Part shown: positions 8,237 to 17,074 of the stretch, piece after piece | Layout of the letters: each line of letters starts with the position of its first letter | Numbering within the stretch: position 1 is the stretch's first letter | Assembly (NCBI RefSeq): GCF_016925635.1 | Contig: NZ_CP070490.1 | Location: 3,416,001 to 3,480,000 of the forward strand | Length of the DNA stretch: 64,000 nt | Reading direction: 5' to 3' | Origin: Lysinibacillus fusiformis | GTDB taxonomy: Bacteria; Bacillota; Bacilli; Bacillales_A; Planococcaceae | Translations under genes and position numbers: made by a program | The notes under the pieces: model-generated | Seen by the model: only the letters and a program-made list of their open reading frames with translations | Told to the model about the DNA's origin: nothing | The model's database searches: none

Positions 8237-10270
8237 ATGAGTAAAAAAATTGTGACACAATTTGAGTGTACATATGAAACGATTGAAAACACATGGATCG
8301 AGTTAGCAGACGGCACAAAGCTTTCTAGTCGTATTTGGCTACCAAATGTGAAATTAGGAGATAAAGTACCAGCCATTTTAGAGTATATTCCTTATCGCAA
8401 AACAGATGGAACGAGAGCGAGAGATGAACCTATGCACGGTTATTTTGCAGGACATGGCTATGCTGTTGTGCGAGTGGATATGCGAGGTTCAGGTGAGTCA
8501 GATGGTTTATTAAAGGACGAATATCTAAAGCAAGAGCAGGATGATGCCCTTGAAGTCATTGAATGGATTGCAAACCAAAGCTGGTGTGATGGCAATATCG
8601 GGATGATGGGGAAATCGTGGGGCGGATTTAATTCTCTACAAGTAGCAGCTCGTCGACCACAGGCGTTAAAGGCGATTATTACCGTAGGCTTTACAGATGA
8701 TCGTTATAACAATGATATTCACTATAAGGGCGGTTGCTTGTTAAACGATAACTTCTGGTGGGGTGCTATTATGTTAGCTTACCAGTTACGTCCGATTGAT
8801 CCTCACATTGTTGGCGATAGCTGGCGTGAGAAATGGATGGAGCGCTTAGAAAATATGCCTTTATGGATGGCACAGTGGATGGAGCATCAAACAAGAGACG
8901 ATTATTGGAAACATGGTTCAGTTTGTGAGAATTATCAAGACATAGAAATCCCAGTTTTTGCGCTAGATGGCTGGGAAGATTCCTATACAAACACAGTCTT
9001 AAGCTTAATGGAAGGGCTTTCTGTTCCGAGAAAAGGCATCATTGGCCCGTGGGCACATGTTTATCCACATGATGGAGTGCCAGGTCCTGCAATGGGCTTT
9101 TTACAAGAAGCTGTGAAATGGTGGGATCATTGGTTAAAAGGAATAGACAACGATGTAATGGATGGCCCAATGGTGAATGTCTGGGTTGAAGAGAGCATGG
9201 AGCCATCCGTTAAGAAACCAATCAGCAAGGGCTATTGGGTTGGTTTAGAATCGTGGCCAGCAGCGGAATCAATACAAACTAAGGTGTATCAGCTGACACA
9301 TGGAAAACTAGTAGAAAATCGCAGTGAGCAACAAGAGCAAGTCCTACTAAAAACTCCTCAAAATCATGGTCTTTTATCTGGTGAATGGATGGGTGCTGGC
9401 GTACTAGGCGAAAGTCCAGCAGACCAACGATTAGACGATGGAATGGCAATGGTTTTTGAAACGGATAGGCTAGAGAATGCATTAGAGATTGTGGGCTATC
9501 CAAAATTTGAAGTGGAATTAAAAAGTGACAAACAACATGCAATGCTGTTTGCACAGCTATCAGACGTAGCACCTGATGGAGCTGTCACACGTGTATCCTA
9601 TGGCGTGATGAACCTAACACACTTAAATGGGCATGATCGTGTAGACCTGTTAACACCTGGTGAAAAAGTGAAGGCCTTTGTTCAGTTAGACTGTTGTGGC
9701 CATCAATTTAAAGCGGGACATCGTTTACGTCTATCCTTAGCTACAACGTTTTGGCCGATGTTTTGGCCAATGCCAGAAGACGCTACATTGACATTAAATC
9801 TAGAAACAGCTACCTTATCATTGCCAACCTTCCATGGTCAGCAAGTAGTAGGACCTAATATGAATGCTGAAAGTGCACCATTAACGCCAATCACAACGCT
9901 ACAAGAAGGAAGAGTCGATCGTTCTATAGCCTATGATATTTTAACAGATACATGGACATGTATTACAGATGGAGTTGGAGGCGTATTTGGTGAAGGCATT
10001 TATCGCTTTGATGATATTGATGTCACTGTAGAACATAATTTGAAACGAGAATTAACCTTAACGAATGCTGATCCACTATCGGCTCAGTATACAATCTATC
10101 AAAAGATGAAAATTGGTCGTGAAGGCTGGTGGATTGACGCTGATATTACTGTTACCAAAACATCCGATCAGGAAAACTTCCAAATTGTTGGGGAAATGGC
10201 CATCAAAGAAAATGACAAACAAGTCTTCCATAAGGAATGGAATCAAAAAATTAAACGTCATGGCTTGTAA
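8237..10270 (+). CDS. CocE/NonD (X-Pro dipeptidyl-peptidase S15) family hydrolase
   Basis: This 677-residue alpha/beta hydrolase should cleave an ester or amide. The nucleophile is Ser127 in GMMGKSWGG. The acid is likely the Asp in ALDGWEDSY and the base the His in GPWAHVYPHDGVPG, the usual S15/CocE arrangement. A C-terminal jelly-roll (PepX_C-like) domain follows from about residue 330, and the last ~120 residues are an additional segment. There is no signal peptide, so it is cytoplasmic. GGGGAGG lies nine bases before the ATG. The MFS transporter begins 22 bases after the stop, so a substrate is probably imported by that protein and hydrolysed here. The actual substrate cannot be read from the sequence. 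Confidence 0.88.
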   Translation: MSKKIVTQFECTYETIENTWIELADGTKLSSRIWLPNVKLGDKVPAILEYIPYRKTDGTRARDEPMHGYFAGHGYAVVRVDMRGSGESDGLLKDEYLKQEQDDALEVIEWIANQSWCDGNIGMMGKSWGGFNSLQVAARRPQALKAIITVGFTDDRYNNDIHYKGGCLLNDNFWWGAIMLAYQLRPIDPHIVGDSWREKWMERLENMPLWMAQWMEHQTRDDYWKHGSVCENYQDIEIPVFALDGWEDSYTNTVLSLMEGLSVPRKGIIGPWAHVYPHDGVPGPAMGFLQEAVKWWDHWLKGIDNDVMDGPMVNVWVEESMEPSVKKPISKGYWVGLESWPAAESIQTKVYQLTHGKLVENRSEQQEQVLLKTPQNHGLLSGEWMGAGVLGESPADQRLDDGMAMVFETDRLENALEIVGYPKFEVELKSDKQHAMLFAQLSDVAPDGAVTRVSYGVMNLTHLNGHDRVDLLTPGEKVKAFVQLDCCGHQFKAGHRLRLSLATTFWPMFWPMPEDATLTLNLETATLSLPTFHGQQVVGPNMNAESAPLTPITTLQEGRVDRSIAYDILTDTWTCITDGVGGVFGEGIYRFDDIDVTVEHNLKRELTLTNADPLSAQYTIYQKMKIGREGWWIDADITVTKTSDQENFQIVGEMAIKENDKQVFHKEWNQKIKRHGL

Positions 10271-10292
10271 ATAACATATAAGGGGTAAACAT

Positions 10293-11591
10293 ATGGAGGC
10301 TAAGTTAAAAAAGAATACAGCTACTTTAGTTATTTTAGCTGTTTCAGGTGCATTAATTTACGCATTGCCTTATTTTAGAAACTACTATTATGATGTCTTT
10401 CTAGATGCATTTCATTTAACCAATACACAAATGGGGACACTTGGTAGTGCGTATGGTGTTTGTTGTTTAATTTCCTACATTTTTGGAGGCTTTTGTGCAG
10501 ATCGTTGGAAAACGAAATATTTATTAACCATTTCTTTAGTAGCCACAGGATTATTAGGGTTTACATTATTATTGTATCCACCCTATCCAGTACTTCTACT
10601 GATTCATGCTGCTTGGGGAATCACGTCCATTATGACGTTCTGGGGAGCATTAGTAAAAGCGGTTCGTTCTTTAGGCTCTGAAAATGAACAAGGAAAAGCG
10701 TTTGGATTTTTTGAAGGCGGACGTGGTGTAACCAATATTATTCAATCCGCTGTGATTTTAGGAATCTTTGCTTTTTTTGCAAAACATATGAGTGATAAAA
10801 TGGCTCTCTCAGCAGTGATTACGGTGTATTCTGTCATTTGTCTTTTGTTGGGCCTCATGATTATGATGCTGTATAAAGATCCAGAGCAAGGAACTGTCAG
10901 TCCAGAAGATAGGGAGAGCAGTAAAACGTTTGATTGGGCAGTCCTTTGGAAAGTGTTGAAGATGCCAACTACTTGGCTTGCGACTATCCTTATCTTTACG
11001 TCCTATGCGATGATTATTAGCTATTATTACATTACACCTTATGCAACGGCCGCATTTGGTGCGTCTACGTTAATTGCTGCGGCTTTGGGCTATTTCTCGC
11101 AATATTGTCGTCCAATTGGTAGTTTTAGTGCAGGAATCATAGGCGACCGAATTGGTGTGTCGAATATGGTGTTAATTGGCTATATTTTGTTAGCGTTTGG
11201 TTTAGTAGGGCTCATTTTATTGCCAGGAAAAGCTTCTTTCATCCTTATGCTTTTAGTGTTCATTGGGATTATCTATACATCTATGTATGCTTTACAAGCG
11301 ATGCATTTTGCAATTCTAGTAGAAGGTGATTATCCAGTAGAATCAACAGGAACTGTGTCTATGCCACTGATGATAATTGGTTATAGTGGTGAAATCTTTA
11401 TGCCAATTATTGCAGGAGCCTGTTTAGATTACTGGGGTGGCACAGCGGGCTATAAAGTATTCTTTGGTATTTTATTAGCCTTAGCTATTATAGGATTCAT
11501 TACTGTAGTCATTTGGCAGCGTGTGACGAAAGAAAAACGCCGAGAAATTGCCTTACAACGAAAGCTTTCGAAGGAACAGGCACTTACTTAA
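10293..11591 (+). CDS. MFS transporter, YihN-like
   Basis: This 432-residue protein has about twelve hydrophobic segments and the MFS pattern GGFCADRWKTKY between helices 2 and 3. It resembles the YihN-like branch of the major facilitator superfamily of anion and organic solute carriers. It is co-transcribed with the CocE-type hydrolase (22-base gap, AAGGGG before the ATG) and presumably delivers its substrate. Direction and substrate are inferred only from this context. Confidence 0.85.
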   Translation: MEAKLKKNTATLVILAVSGALIYALPYFRNYYYDVFLDAFHLTNTQMGTLGSAYGVCCLISYIFGGFCADRWKTKYLLTISLVATGLLGFTLLLYPPYPVLLLIHAAWGITSIMTFWGALVKAVRSLGSENEQGKAFGFFEGGRGVTNIIQSAVILGIFAFFAKHMSDKMALSAVITVYSVICLLLGLMIMMLYKDPEQGTVSPEDRESSKTFDWAVLWKVLKMPTTWLATILIFTSYAMIISYYYITPYATAAFGASTLIAAALGYFSQYCRPIGSFSAGIIGDRIGVSNMVLIGYILLAFGLVGLILLPGKASFILMLLVFIGIIYTSMYALQAMHFAILVEGDYPVESTGTVSMPLMIIGYSGEIFMPIIAGACLDYWGGTAGYKVFFGILLALAIIGFITVVIWQRVTKEKRREIALQRKLSKEQALT

Positions 11592-11717
11592 TTTAGATAA
11601 ACAGAGAGCTTACATTGGTTTCTTCCAAAGCAAAAAAAGCTGCGAATAGTTTTTTTACTATTTAAGGTGCGATATATAAGTTAATTATTCACAAGTCAAT
11701 GTGTAAACAAGAACAAG

Positions 11718-11746
11718 GAGGCGTCAAGGTAATGACGCCTCTGTTT
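11718..11746. terminator. hairpin between convergent MFS and GGDEF genes
   Basis: GAGGCGTCA pairs with TGACGCCTC, with T-rich sequence on both sides. It overlaps the 3' end of the minus-strand diguanylate cyclase gene, so it can serve both convergent genes. Confidence 0.65.
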
Positions 11747-13544
11747 TCGTCTCCGGTTTTGTATGATCTAGTAAAAATTCCACACGATTTCTACCATGGT
11801 GTTTGGCCTGATATAAAGCCTTGTCACATCTAGATAATAAGGAATGAATTGTATCGCCCATCACAAAGCATGTCACACCAAAGCTTCCTGTTTTGTGACC
11901 AACAACTGGAAATGAATGCTGTTCAAGCTGCTGTCTTAGATTTTCAGATAGCTGCACAGCATCCTTTAAATGAGAACATGGGCAAATGACTAAAAACTCT
12001 TCACCGCCCCATCTACCAACGATGTCTCCAGCTCGTACATTATTTTTCAATAGCTCTGCTACAGTTTGTAATACAGTATCGCCTACCTGATGACCATGTT
12101 CATCATTAACGGCTTTGAAGTGATCAATATCTAACAGAATCGTAGAAAGAGGTGTTCCATTTATTTGAGCATTTTCTAATTCTTTTTCTAATACATCATC
12201 TAGGCGTACACGATTTGGAATCTGTGTTAGATGATCTGTGTTAGCTAATACTTCAAGCTTCAGCTTCGCTAATTCAAGCTCTTGGGTGCGAGCGTGTATT
12301 TTCTCTTCAAGTTGCTCATTTAACGTTTCTTGCATGATTTGATGTTCTTTCTTGATAATATTGATTTTATCTCCTAATGCTAAAGATAAAAAGATTGATT
12401 CAAAAATAGCTCCAATAGCCGGAACCTCCTCAAATATACGTGGATGGAACGGGATCACACTTAAAAAGGCTAGTGCTTGAACGATAATGGAGCCAAGTAA
12501 AACCGTCCAACCAATTAGATAAAATCGAGCCATTTTTTGGCCCTTTACTAATACAAAAATGCCTGACAACCATAAAAAAGTAAAGACAACAACAGCAAAG
12601 CTAGTTGTAAAATTATTGGTGATGGACACATCCGGAATGATAAAGGAAGCCATTAAAGAACAGATCGTAATCCATAAAAGCAATTTTCCTAGTTTGTGGA
12701 ATAGCGGTAGAAATTTTTTTAACTCTAAAAATTGAATGCAAAATAAAAGCATAAATACAAGCAAAAGATTTCCACTGACTGTTAAAGATTTGATAAAGAA
12801 CGCTTTCGGCAACCATGGTCCTAATAATTCAATGTCTAGTGAATTTAACGTAGCTTGATAGAAAATAAAGCTCAGCATATATAAAACATAGAAGAAATAT
12901 GCTTTGTCTTTTAATGAAAAATATAAAAATAAATTATAAATTAAGAGGGCGGATAAAAAACCATAAAAGATACCTGTTAAAAATTTATATTCGCTGATCT
13001 TGTTGATGAAACTGATTTCACTATAAAGATAGGATGTTATACTGAATGGTAATGCCCCGTCTAACTTGAAATAAATTTCACGAATAGCAGGATCATTGAT
13101 TTGAAATAAATTAGATCGTGAAGATATCGATTGCTCCCCTAGATTGGCGATTCCTCTTTTTTGTACCTCGTAGGTCCCATCTGCTTTAATGACATACATA
13201 TCAATGCTATCTAGTTTATCAGTTACCTCTAGCCAATAGGATTTATTTTTATCTATTAAAATATCATCCATGGATAAACGTAACCAAATAGTATCTCTCG
13301 TATGCCAGAAGAATGGATACGATTGATTACTAGCCACAAAAGAATGGTCATGGACACCACTCAATAAATCTTCGATAGAGGCCTTTTTGGAAGTGTCTCG
13401 AAAAATTTCATAATGCTGTCCTAACACAATAGGATCTAGCAGCTTATCTGTTTGGCTGATTGCACTAACAGGGGGGATGAGAGCGAACATAACTAGGATA
13501 ATAAGTATGAATAAATTTATTCTTCTGACAATTTTATTTTCCAT
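11724..13544 (-). CDS. 7TMR-DISM sensor diguanylate cyclase (GGDEF)
   Basis: The protein should make cyclic di-GMP in response to an extracytoplasmic ligand. Residues 1-28 form a signal or anchor segment. An extracellular 7TMR-DISM extracellular-2-type domain follows to about residue 175, then seven hydrophobic helices (about 180-390), a short coiled coil and a C-terminal GGDEF domain. The active-site loop GRWGGEEF is intact, and RAGD five residues before it is a complete inhibitory I-site, so product feedback is expected. There is no EAL domain. It stands alone on the minus strand. The ligand is unknown; 7TMR-DISM receptors often bind carbohydrates. Confidence 0.92.
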   Translation of the reverse strand: MENKIVRRINLFILIILVMFALIPPVSAISQTDKLLDPIVLGQHYEIFRDTSKKASIEDLLSGVHDHSFVASNQSYPFFWHTRDTIWLRLSMDDILIDKNKSYWLEVTDKLDSIDMYVIKADGTYEVQKRGIANLGEQSISSRSNLFQINDPAIREIYFKLDGALPFSITSYLYSEISFINKISEYKFLTGIFYGFLSALLIYNLFLYFSLKDKAYFFYVLYMLSFIFYQATLNSLDIELLGPWLPKAFFIKSLTVSGNLLLVFMLLFCIQFLELKKFLPLFHKLGKLLLWITICSLMASFIIPDVSITNNFTTSFAVVVFTFLWLSGIFVLVKGQKMARFYLIGWTVLLGSIIVQALAFLSVIPFHPRIFEEVPAIGAIFESIFLSLALGDKINIIKKEHQIMQETLNEQLEEKIHARTQELELAKLKLEVLANTDHLTQIPNRVRLDDVLEKELENAQINGTPLSTILLDIDHFKAVNDEHGHQVGDTVLQTVAELLKNNVRAGDIVGRWGGEEFLVICPCSHLKDAVQLSENLRQQLEQHSFPVVGHKTGSFGVTCFVMGDTIHSLLSRCDKALYQAKHHGRNRVEFLLDHTKPETKTEASLP

Positions 13545-13719
13545 GTAAGGGTCATAGCTCCTATTCTACAGTTACTAGATTATATGTAAACAATTGAATA
13601 GCCTATTACAAGATATTTGCCACAACATTATTATAGATCATAACAGCAAGATTGAGGACGAAATAAAAGGATAGTTCCTGATAATATAAGGTCTAACAAA
13701 CAGCATGGAGGCTTATATT

Positions 13720-14487
13720 ATGTCAAAAATTCAGGAATTCTATGATTTACATTTTTCACAAGAGCTATTATTTATTGGGAATGCTTGGGATGTTTTATCA
13801 GCATTATCATTAGAAAAGGCAGGCTTTCAAGCAATCGGCACAACAAGCTGGGGCATAGCGAACTCACTTGGCTATGCGGACGGTGAAAAAATCGATTTTC
13901 AACGACATCTAACAATTATTCAATCCATTACAGAGCAAGTCAACATACCCGTATCAGCAGATATTGAAGCGGGGTATGGCCATGATGAACAAAGTATTAT
14001 CGACAATGTTTTGAGAACGGCAGATGTGGGAGTAGCAGGGATTAACATTGAAGATTCCCTTAAACATCAAACAGGCTTAAGAAGCATAATTGAACACTGT
14101 TATTTATTAACAAACATGAGGAAAGAATTAGATAATCATGGCTATAAAGATTTCTTTATAAATGCTCGAACGGATACGTACTTTCAATTGGAGCAACCAT
14201 TTGAGGAAACAATAACAAGAGCAAAAGCTTATATTGAGAGCGGAGCAAGTGGTATATTTATCCCAGGCTTAACAGATGCCAATGAAATAAGCACGGTGAC
14301 TTGTAATATAAATGCGCCCATTAATCTTCTTTCTTTACCTAATTTAACGAATGTCAAGCTGTTAAAAGAATTAGGGGTGAAACGTTTTAGCTTTGGTAAT
14401 GCACTTTCAGATAAAATAATTGCGCATTTAACACAGCGTGCTGCACAATTAATAAAAGACCAAGATACTTCTGTGTTATATATTTAG
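13720..14487 (+). CDS. isocitrate lyase / PEP mutase superfamily protein
   Basis: This 255-residue (beta/alpha)8 enzyme belongs to the PEP mutase/isocitrate lyase superfamily, which makes or breaks C-C or P-C bonds in 2-oxo acids. The metal-binding DIEAGYG, the substrate-loop region GTTSWGIANSLGY and NARTDTYF are family features. ATG 13720 has GGAGG eight bases upstream; the upstream in-frame ATG at 13705 overlaps this ribosome site and is rejected. It lies 25 bases before adaA and may be the first gene of the repair operon, although no link to alkylation damage is known to me. It is too divergent to name a substrate; oxaloacetate or carboxyphosphonoenolpyruvate-type chemistry is possible. 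Confidence 0.8.
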   Translation: MSKIQEFYDLHFSQELLFIGNAWDVLSALSLEKAGFQAIGTTSWGIANSLGYADGEKIDFQRHLTIIQSITEQVNIPVSADIEAGYGHDEQSIIDNVLRTADVGVAGINIEDSLKHQTGLRSIIEHCYLLTNMRKELDNHGYKDFFINARTDTYFQLEQPFEETITRAKAYIESGASGIFIPGLTDANEISTVTCNINAPINLLSLPNLTNVKLLKELGVKRFSFGNALSDKIIAHLTQRAAQLIKDQDTSVLYI

Positions 14488-14512
14488 TCGATGGGAATGA
14501 GGTGAAATAATC

Positions 14513-15070
14513 ATGGACAATGCAGTCAATTTATCATTTGAGGAAAAATGGGAAAAGATTATAGCGTGTGATCAAACCTATGATGGGCTTTTTTATACAG
14601 CGGTTAAAACTACTAAGGTTTATTGCCGTCCTTCCTGTAAATCCAGAAAACCGAAAAAGATGAATGTTGAATTTTATGAAGATATCCAAGAGGTAGAGGC
14701 GGCTGGCTATCGGGCATGTAAACGATGTCAGCCTGAAATCGAACATTCCCCACACACGCAATTGATTAAAAATGTTACGACTTTTATGATGAACGAATAT
14801 AAACAAAGATTGACTTTACAGGATATGGCGGAGCATGTTGGCCTCAGTCCCTTTCACCTTGAACGACTATTTAAACAAGAGACTGCTGAGACGCCCCGAA
14901 CGTATTTAGAGAAAATCAGAATTGATAAGGCTGCCCATCTATTAAAACATACCAACTTTACAAATTTAGAGATATGTTATGAAGCTGGCTTTCAAAGTCC
15001 ATCTAATTTTTATAAAGTTTTTCGACGGATGAAAAATTGTTCACCTACAGAATACCGTAACTTATCGTAA
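14513..15070 (+). CDS. adaA: AdaA: methylphosphotriester-DNA methyltransferase and transcriptional activator
   Basis: AdaA accepts a methyl group from DNA methylphosphotriesters on a zinc-bound cysteine and then activates the adaptive response genes. The four zinc ligands are Cys38, Cys42, Cys69 and Cys72 (VYCRPSC and ACKRCQPE), with Cys38 expected to be the acceptor. An AraC-type helix-turn-helix domain fills residues ~95-185 (LTLQDMAEHVGLSPFHLERLF). The 185-residue length fits the split Gram-positive AdaA rather than the fused E. coli Ada. It is followed directly by alkA and an ogt-type gene, so it probably controls its own operon. Confidence 0.93.
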   Translation: MDNAVNLSFEEKWEKIIACDQTYDGLFYTAVKTTKVYCRPSCKSRKPKKMNVEFYEDIQEVEAAGYRACKRCQPEIEHSPHTQLIKNVTTFMMNEYKQRLTLQDMAEHVGLSPFHLERLFKQETAETPRTYLEKIRIDKAAHLLKHTNFTNLEICYEAGFQSPSNFYKVFRRMKNCSPTEYRNLS

Positions 15071-15084
15071 CAGGGAGACATGAT

Positions 15085-15999
15085 ATGAAATGGACAAACG
15101 ATGTTGGTTCTTTAGTTATCGAGTTACCACAAGCATTTAATTATAGAGAGTGTTTGCAGTTCTTAAAGCGCTCACATCACGAAATTCTTCACCATATAAA
15201 GGATAATGTGCTCTACAAATTATTGAAGATTGATGAACAATTTATTTTATGTGAAATAACTGAGCAAGCCCATAAAATAATAGTAACATTCCCAATGAAA
15301 CAGCCAGCTAGCCATGAACAGGCAATCATCGCTCAATATGTCGCAGAGTGGTTTGATATAACAAATGATTTGCAGGGGTATTACCAGATGGCTGAAAACG
15401 ATCAAATCTTAAGTTCACTTGTGAAAAAATATAGCGGATTACGGTTAATCGGGATTCCTGATTTATTTGAAGCATTAGTTTGGGCAATTATTGGTCAACA
15501 AATAAATTTATCTTTTGCCTATACGTTAAAAAAGAGATTTGTCGAGCAATTTGGAGAATATATTTACTTTGAACGGCAAAGCTACTGGCTGTTTCCAACG
15601 GCAGAGAGAATAGCTGTTATTGAGGTAGATAATTTGATCAACCTCCAATTTACACGGCGGAAATCAGAATACATTATTAATATTGCCAAAATGATCACAA
15701 GCGGTCAATTGACAAAAGATTTGTTGCGTCAAAAAGAAGACTACGAAGCCATGAAAAAAAGTTTAATGGACATTCGAGGAATTGGTGCATGGACAGCAGA
15801 TTATGTGCTTATGAAATGTTTACAACAACCGACTGCATTTCCAATAGCTGATGTTGGTCTGCATAATGCTTTGAAAATCCAACTAGCATTAGAACGAAAA
15901 CCAACGATTGAAGAAATGAAGAACTATGCGAAACATTGGCAAGGCTGGCAAGCTTATGCCACTTTTTATTTATGGAGGTCACTGTATGAAACGATATAA
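15085..15999 (+). CDS. alkA: DNA-3-methyladenine glycosylase II, AlkA type
   Basis: The enzyme removes alkylated bases such as 3-methyladenine. It has an N-terminal AlkA-like domain and a helix-hairpin-helix GPD domain, with the hairpin in IRGIGAWTADY (about residues 230-240) and the catalytic Asp256 in FPIADVGL. Its 304 residues match Gram-positive AlkA. A consensus GGGAG lies just before the ATG. It sits 14 bases after adaA, and its end overlaps the ogt-type gene by 14 bases, so the three are translationally linked. Confidence 0.92.
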   Translation: MKWTNDVGSLVIELPQAFNYRECLQFLKRSHHEILHHIKDNVLYKLLKIDEQFILCEITEQAHKIIVTFPMKQPASHEQAIIAQYVAEWFDITNDLQGYYQMAENDQILSSLVKKYSGLRLIGIPDLFEALVWAIIGQQINLSFAYTLKKRFVEQFGEYIYFERQSYWLFPTAERIAVIEVDNLINLQFTRRKSEYIINIAKMITSGQLTKDLLRQKEDYEAMKKSLMDIRGIGAWTADYVLMKCLQQPTAFPIADVGLHNALKIQLALERKPTIEEMKNYAKHWQGWQAYATFYLWRSLYETI

Positions 16000-16471
16000 A
16001 TTAGATTATCAATCACCCATTGGAATTATTGAAGTAGAGGGAAGTGCTACTGCAATTGATGCCATTAACTTTGCAGAACGAGAGCAGATGATCAACATTC
16101 CTCAGCAAGACACACCTCAAGTTCTATTAGAATGTGTTAAGCAATTGCACGAGTATTTTCTAGGTGAACGTCAGGAGTTCTCATTTCCTTATGTATTTCA
16201 AGGTACAGATTTTCAACAAGCTGTTTGGCATGCCTTACCGAGTGTAGGCTTTGGTGAAACGGCTTCATACAAGGATATTGCCATTGCTATTAACAATGAA
16301 AAAGCTGTAAGGGCTGTCGGTAGTGCGAATGGTAAAAATAATATCAGCATTGTTGTGCCATGTCATCGAATTATCGGCTCCAATGGAACGTTGACAGGTT
16401 ATGGAGGCGGGATGTGGCGCAAAGAATGGCTGCTTCAGCACGAGCAAACACATAAAAATTCATCCAAGTAA
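15986..16471 (+). CDS. adaB: methylated-DNA--[protein]-cysteine S-methyltransferase (AdaB/Ogt)
   Basis: This suicide enzyme transfers methyl from O6-methylguanine to Cys126 in IVVPCHRII, the invariant PCHR motif. It ends with the family segment LTGYGGGMWRKEWLL. ATG 15986 is preceded by GGAGG with seven-base spacing and overlaps the alkA 3' end, giving 161 residues, the usual size. An in-frame ATG at 15926 would add a nonhomologous stretch inside alkA and is rejected. With adaA and alkA it completes an inducible alkylation-repair operon. Confidence 0.94.
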   Translation: MKRYKLDYQSPIGIIEVEGSATAIDAINFAEREQMINIPQQDTPQVLLECVKQLHEYFLGERQEFSFPYVFQGTDFQQAVWHALPSVGFGETASYKDIAIAINNEKAVRAVGSANGKNNISIVVPCHRIIGSNGTLTGYGGGMWRKEWLLQHEQTHKNSSK

Positions 16472-16653
16472 TGCGGTTCATAGGAGTATATCCTTACGCC
16501 ATTTGTACACAGTATAAAAAAGACGTTATTGCAAAAAATAAGACCGTCAAAATGGCGGTTGTAATGACTAGTCTTTGTCATTTTATCGCTTCTTATGACA
16601 CCTCCCTGCTAAGAAATATAGCTTGGAGTATTGACGATAAAGGAGGTGTACAC

Positions 16654-16971
16654 ATGAGCGTGCTTTATAGAATCGCTTTAGTATTAGTCATTATAGGTGC
16701 AATCAACTGGGGACTCATTGGATTCTTTAGATTTGATTTAGTGGCTTATTTATTTGGTGGACAAACAGCGGTCTTATCTCGATGGATTTATGCACTCGTT
16801 GGGCTTGCTGGGCTGATTACGATACCAATTCTTGTAAAGCGATTTGAAGACGAGGATGATGTGGATACATTCACTCGTATGGATAGAAATCCTAGCTATG
16901 GTATGGAGGCTGGGGAGGAAGCAGATTTCTCTGAAGTAAGAGAGACGGAAGAGAAAAAAGAGAACAAGTAG
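16654..16971 (+). CDS. yuzA: DUF378 (YuzA-like) small membrane protein
   Basis: This is a 105-residue protein with two hydrophobic helices in its first ~65 residues, carrying the DUF378 pattern GAINWGLIGFFRFDLVAYLFGG, and an acidic C-terminal tail. The ATG at 16654 has an excellent AAAGGAGGTG site; the open frame extends upstream to 16471 but that stretch lacks a ribosome site and family similarity. The function of the family is unknown. It is likely monocistronic and ends at a hairpin shared with the convergent mmsA. Confidence 0.85.
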   Translation: MSVLYRIALVLVIIGAINWGLIGFFRFDLVAYLFGGQTAVLSRWIYALVGLAGLITIPILVKRFEDEDDVDTFTRMDRNPSYGMEAGEEADFSEVRETEEKKENK

Positions 16972-17028
16972 TTACACTGTAAAAACTGGTGACCATGTTA
17001 GCTCGTCAGTTTTTTCAATAGCAAGCTT

Positions 17029-17063
17029 AAATATTCGCGTAGCTACTGACTACGCGAATATTT
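17029..17063. terminator. perfect 14-bp inverted repeat, bidirectional terminator
   Basis: AAATATTCGCGTAG (17029-17042) pairs perfectly with CTACGCGAATATTT (17050-17063) around a seven-base loop, between convergent yuzA and mmsA. The A/T-rich stem ends allow it to work in both directions. Confidence 0.8.
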
Positions 17064-17074
17064 GTATTTCATGA

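Noticed and set aside
16471-16653. N-terminal extension of the YuzA-like protein
   Set aside because: AAAGGAGGTG before ATG 16654 and the family length favour the short form.
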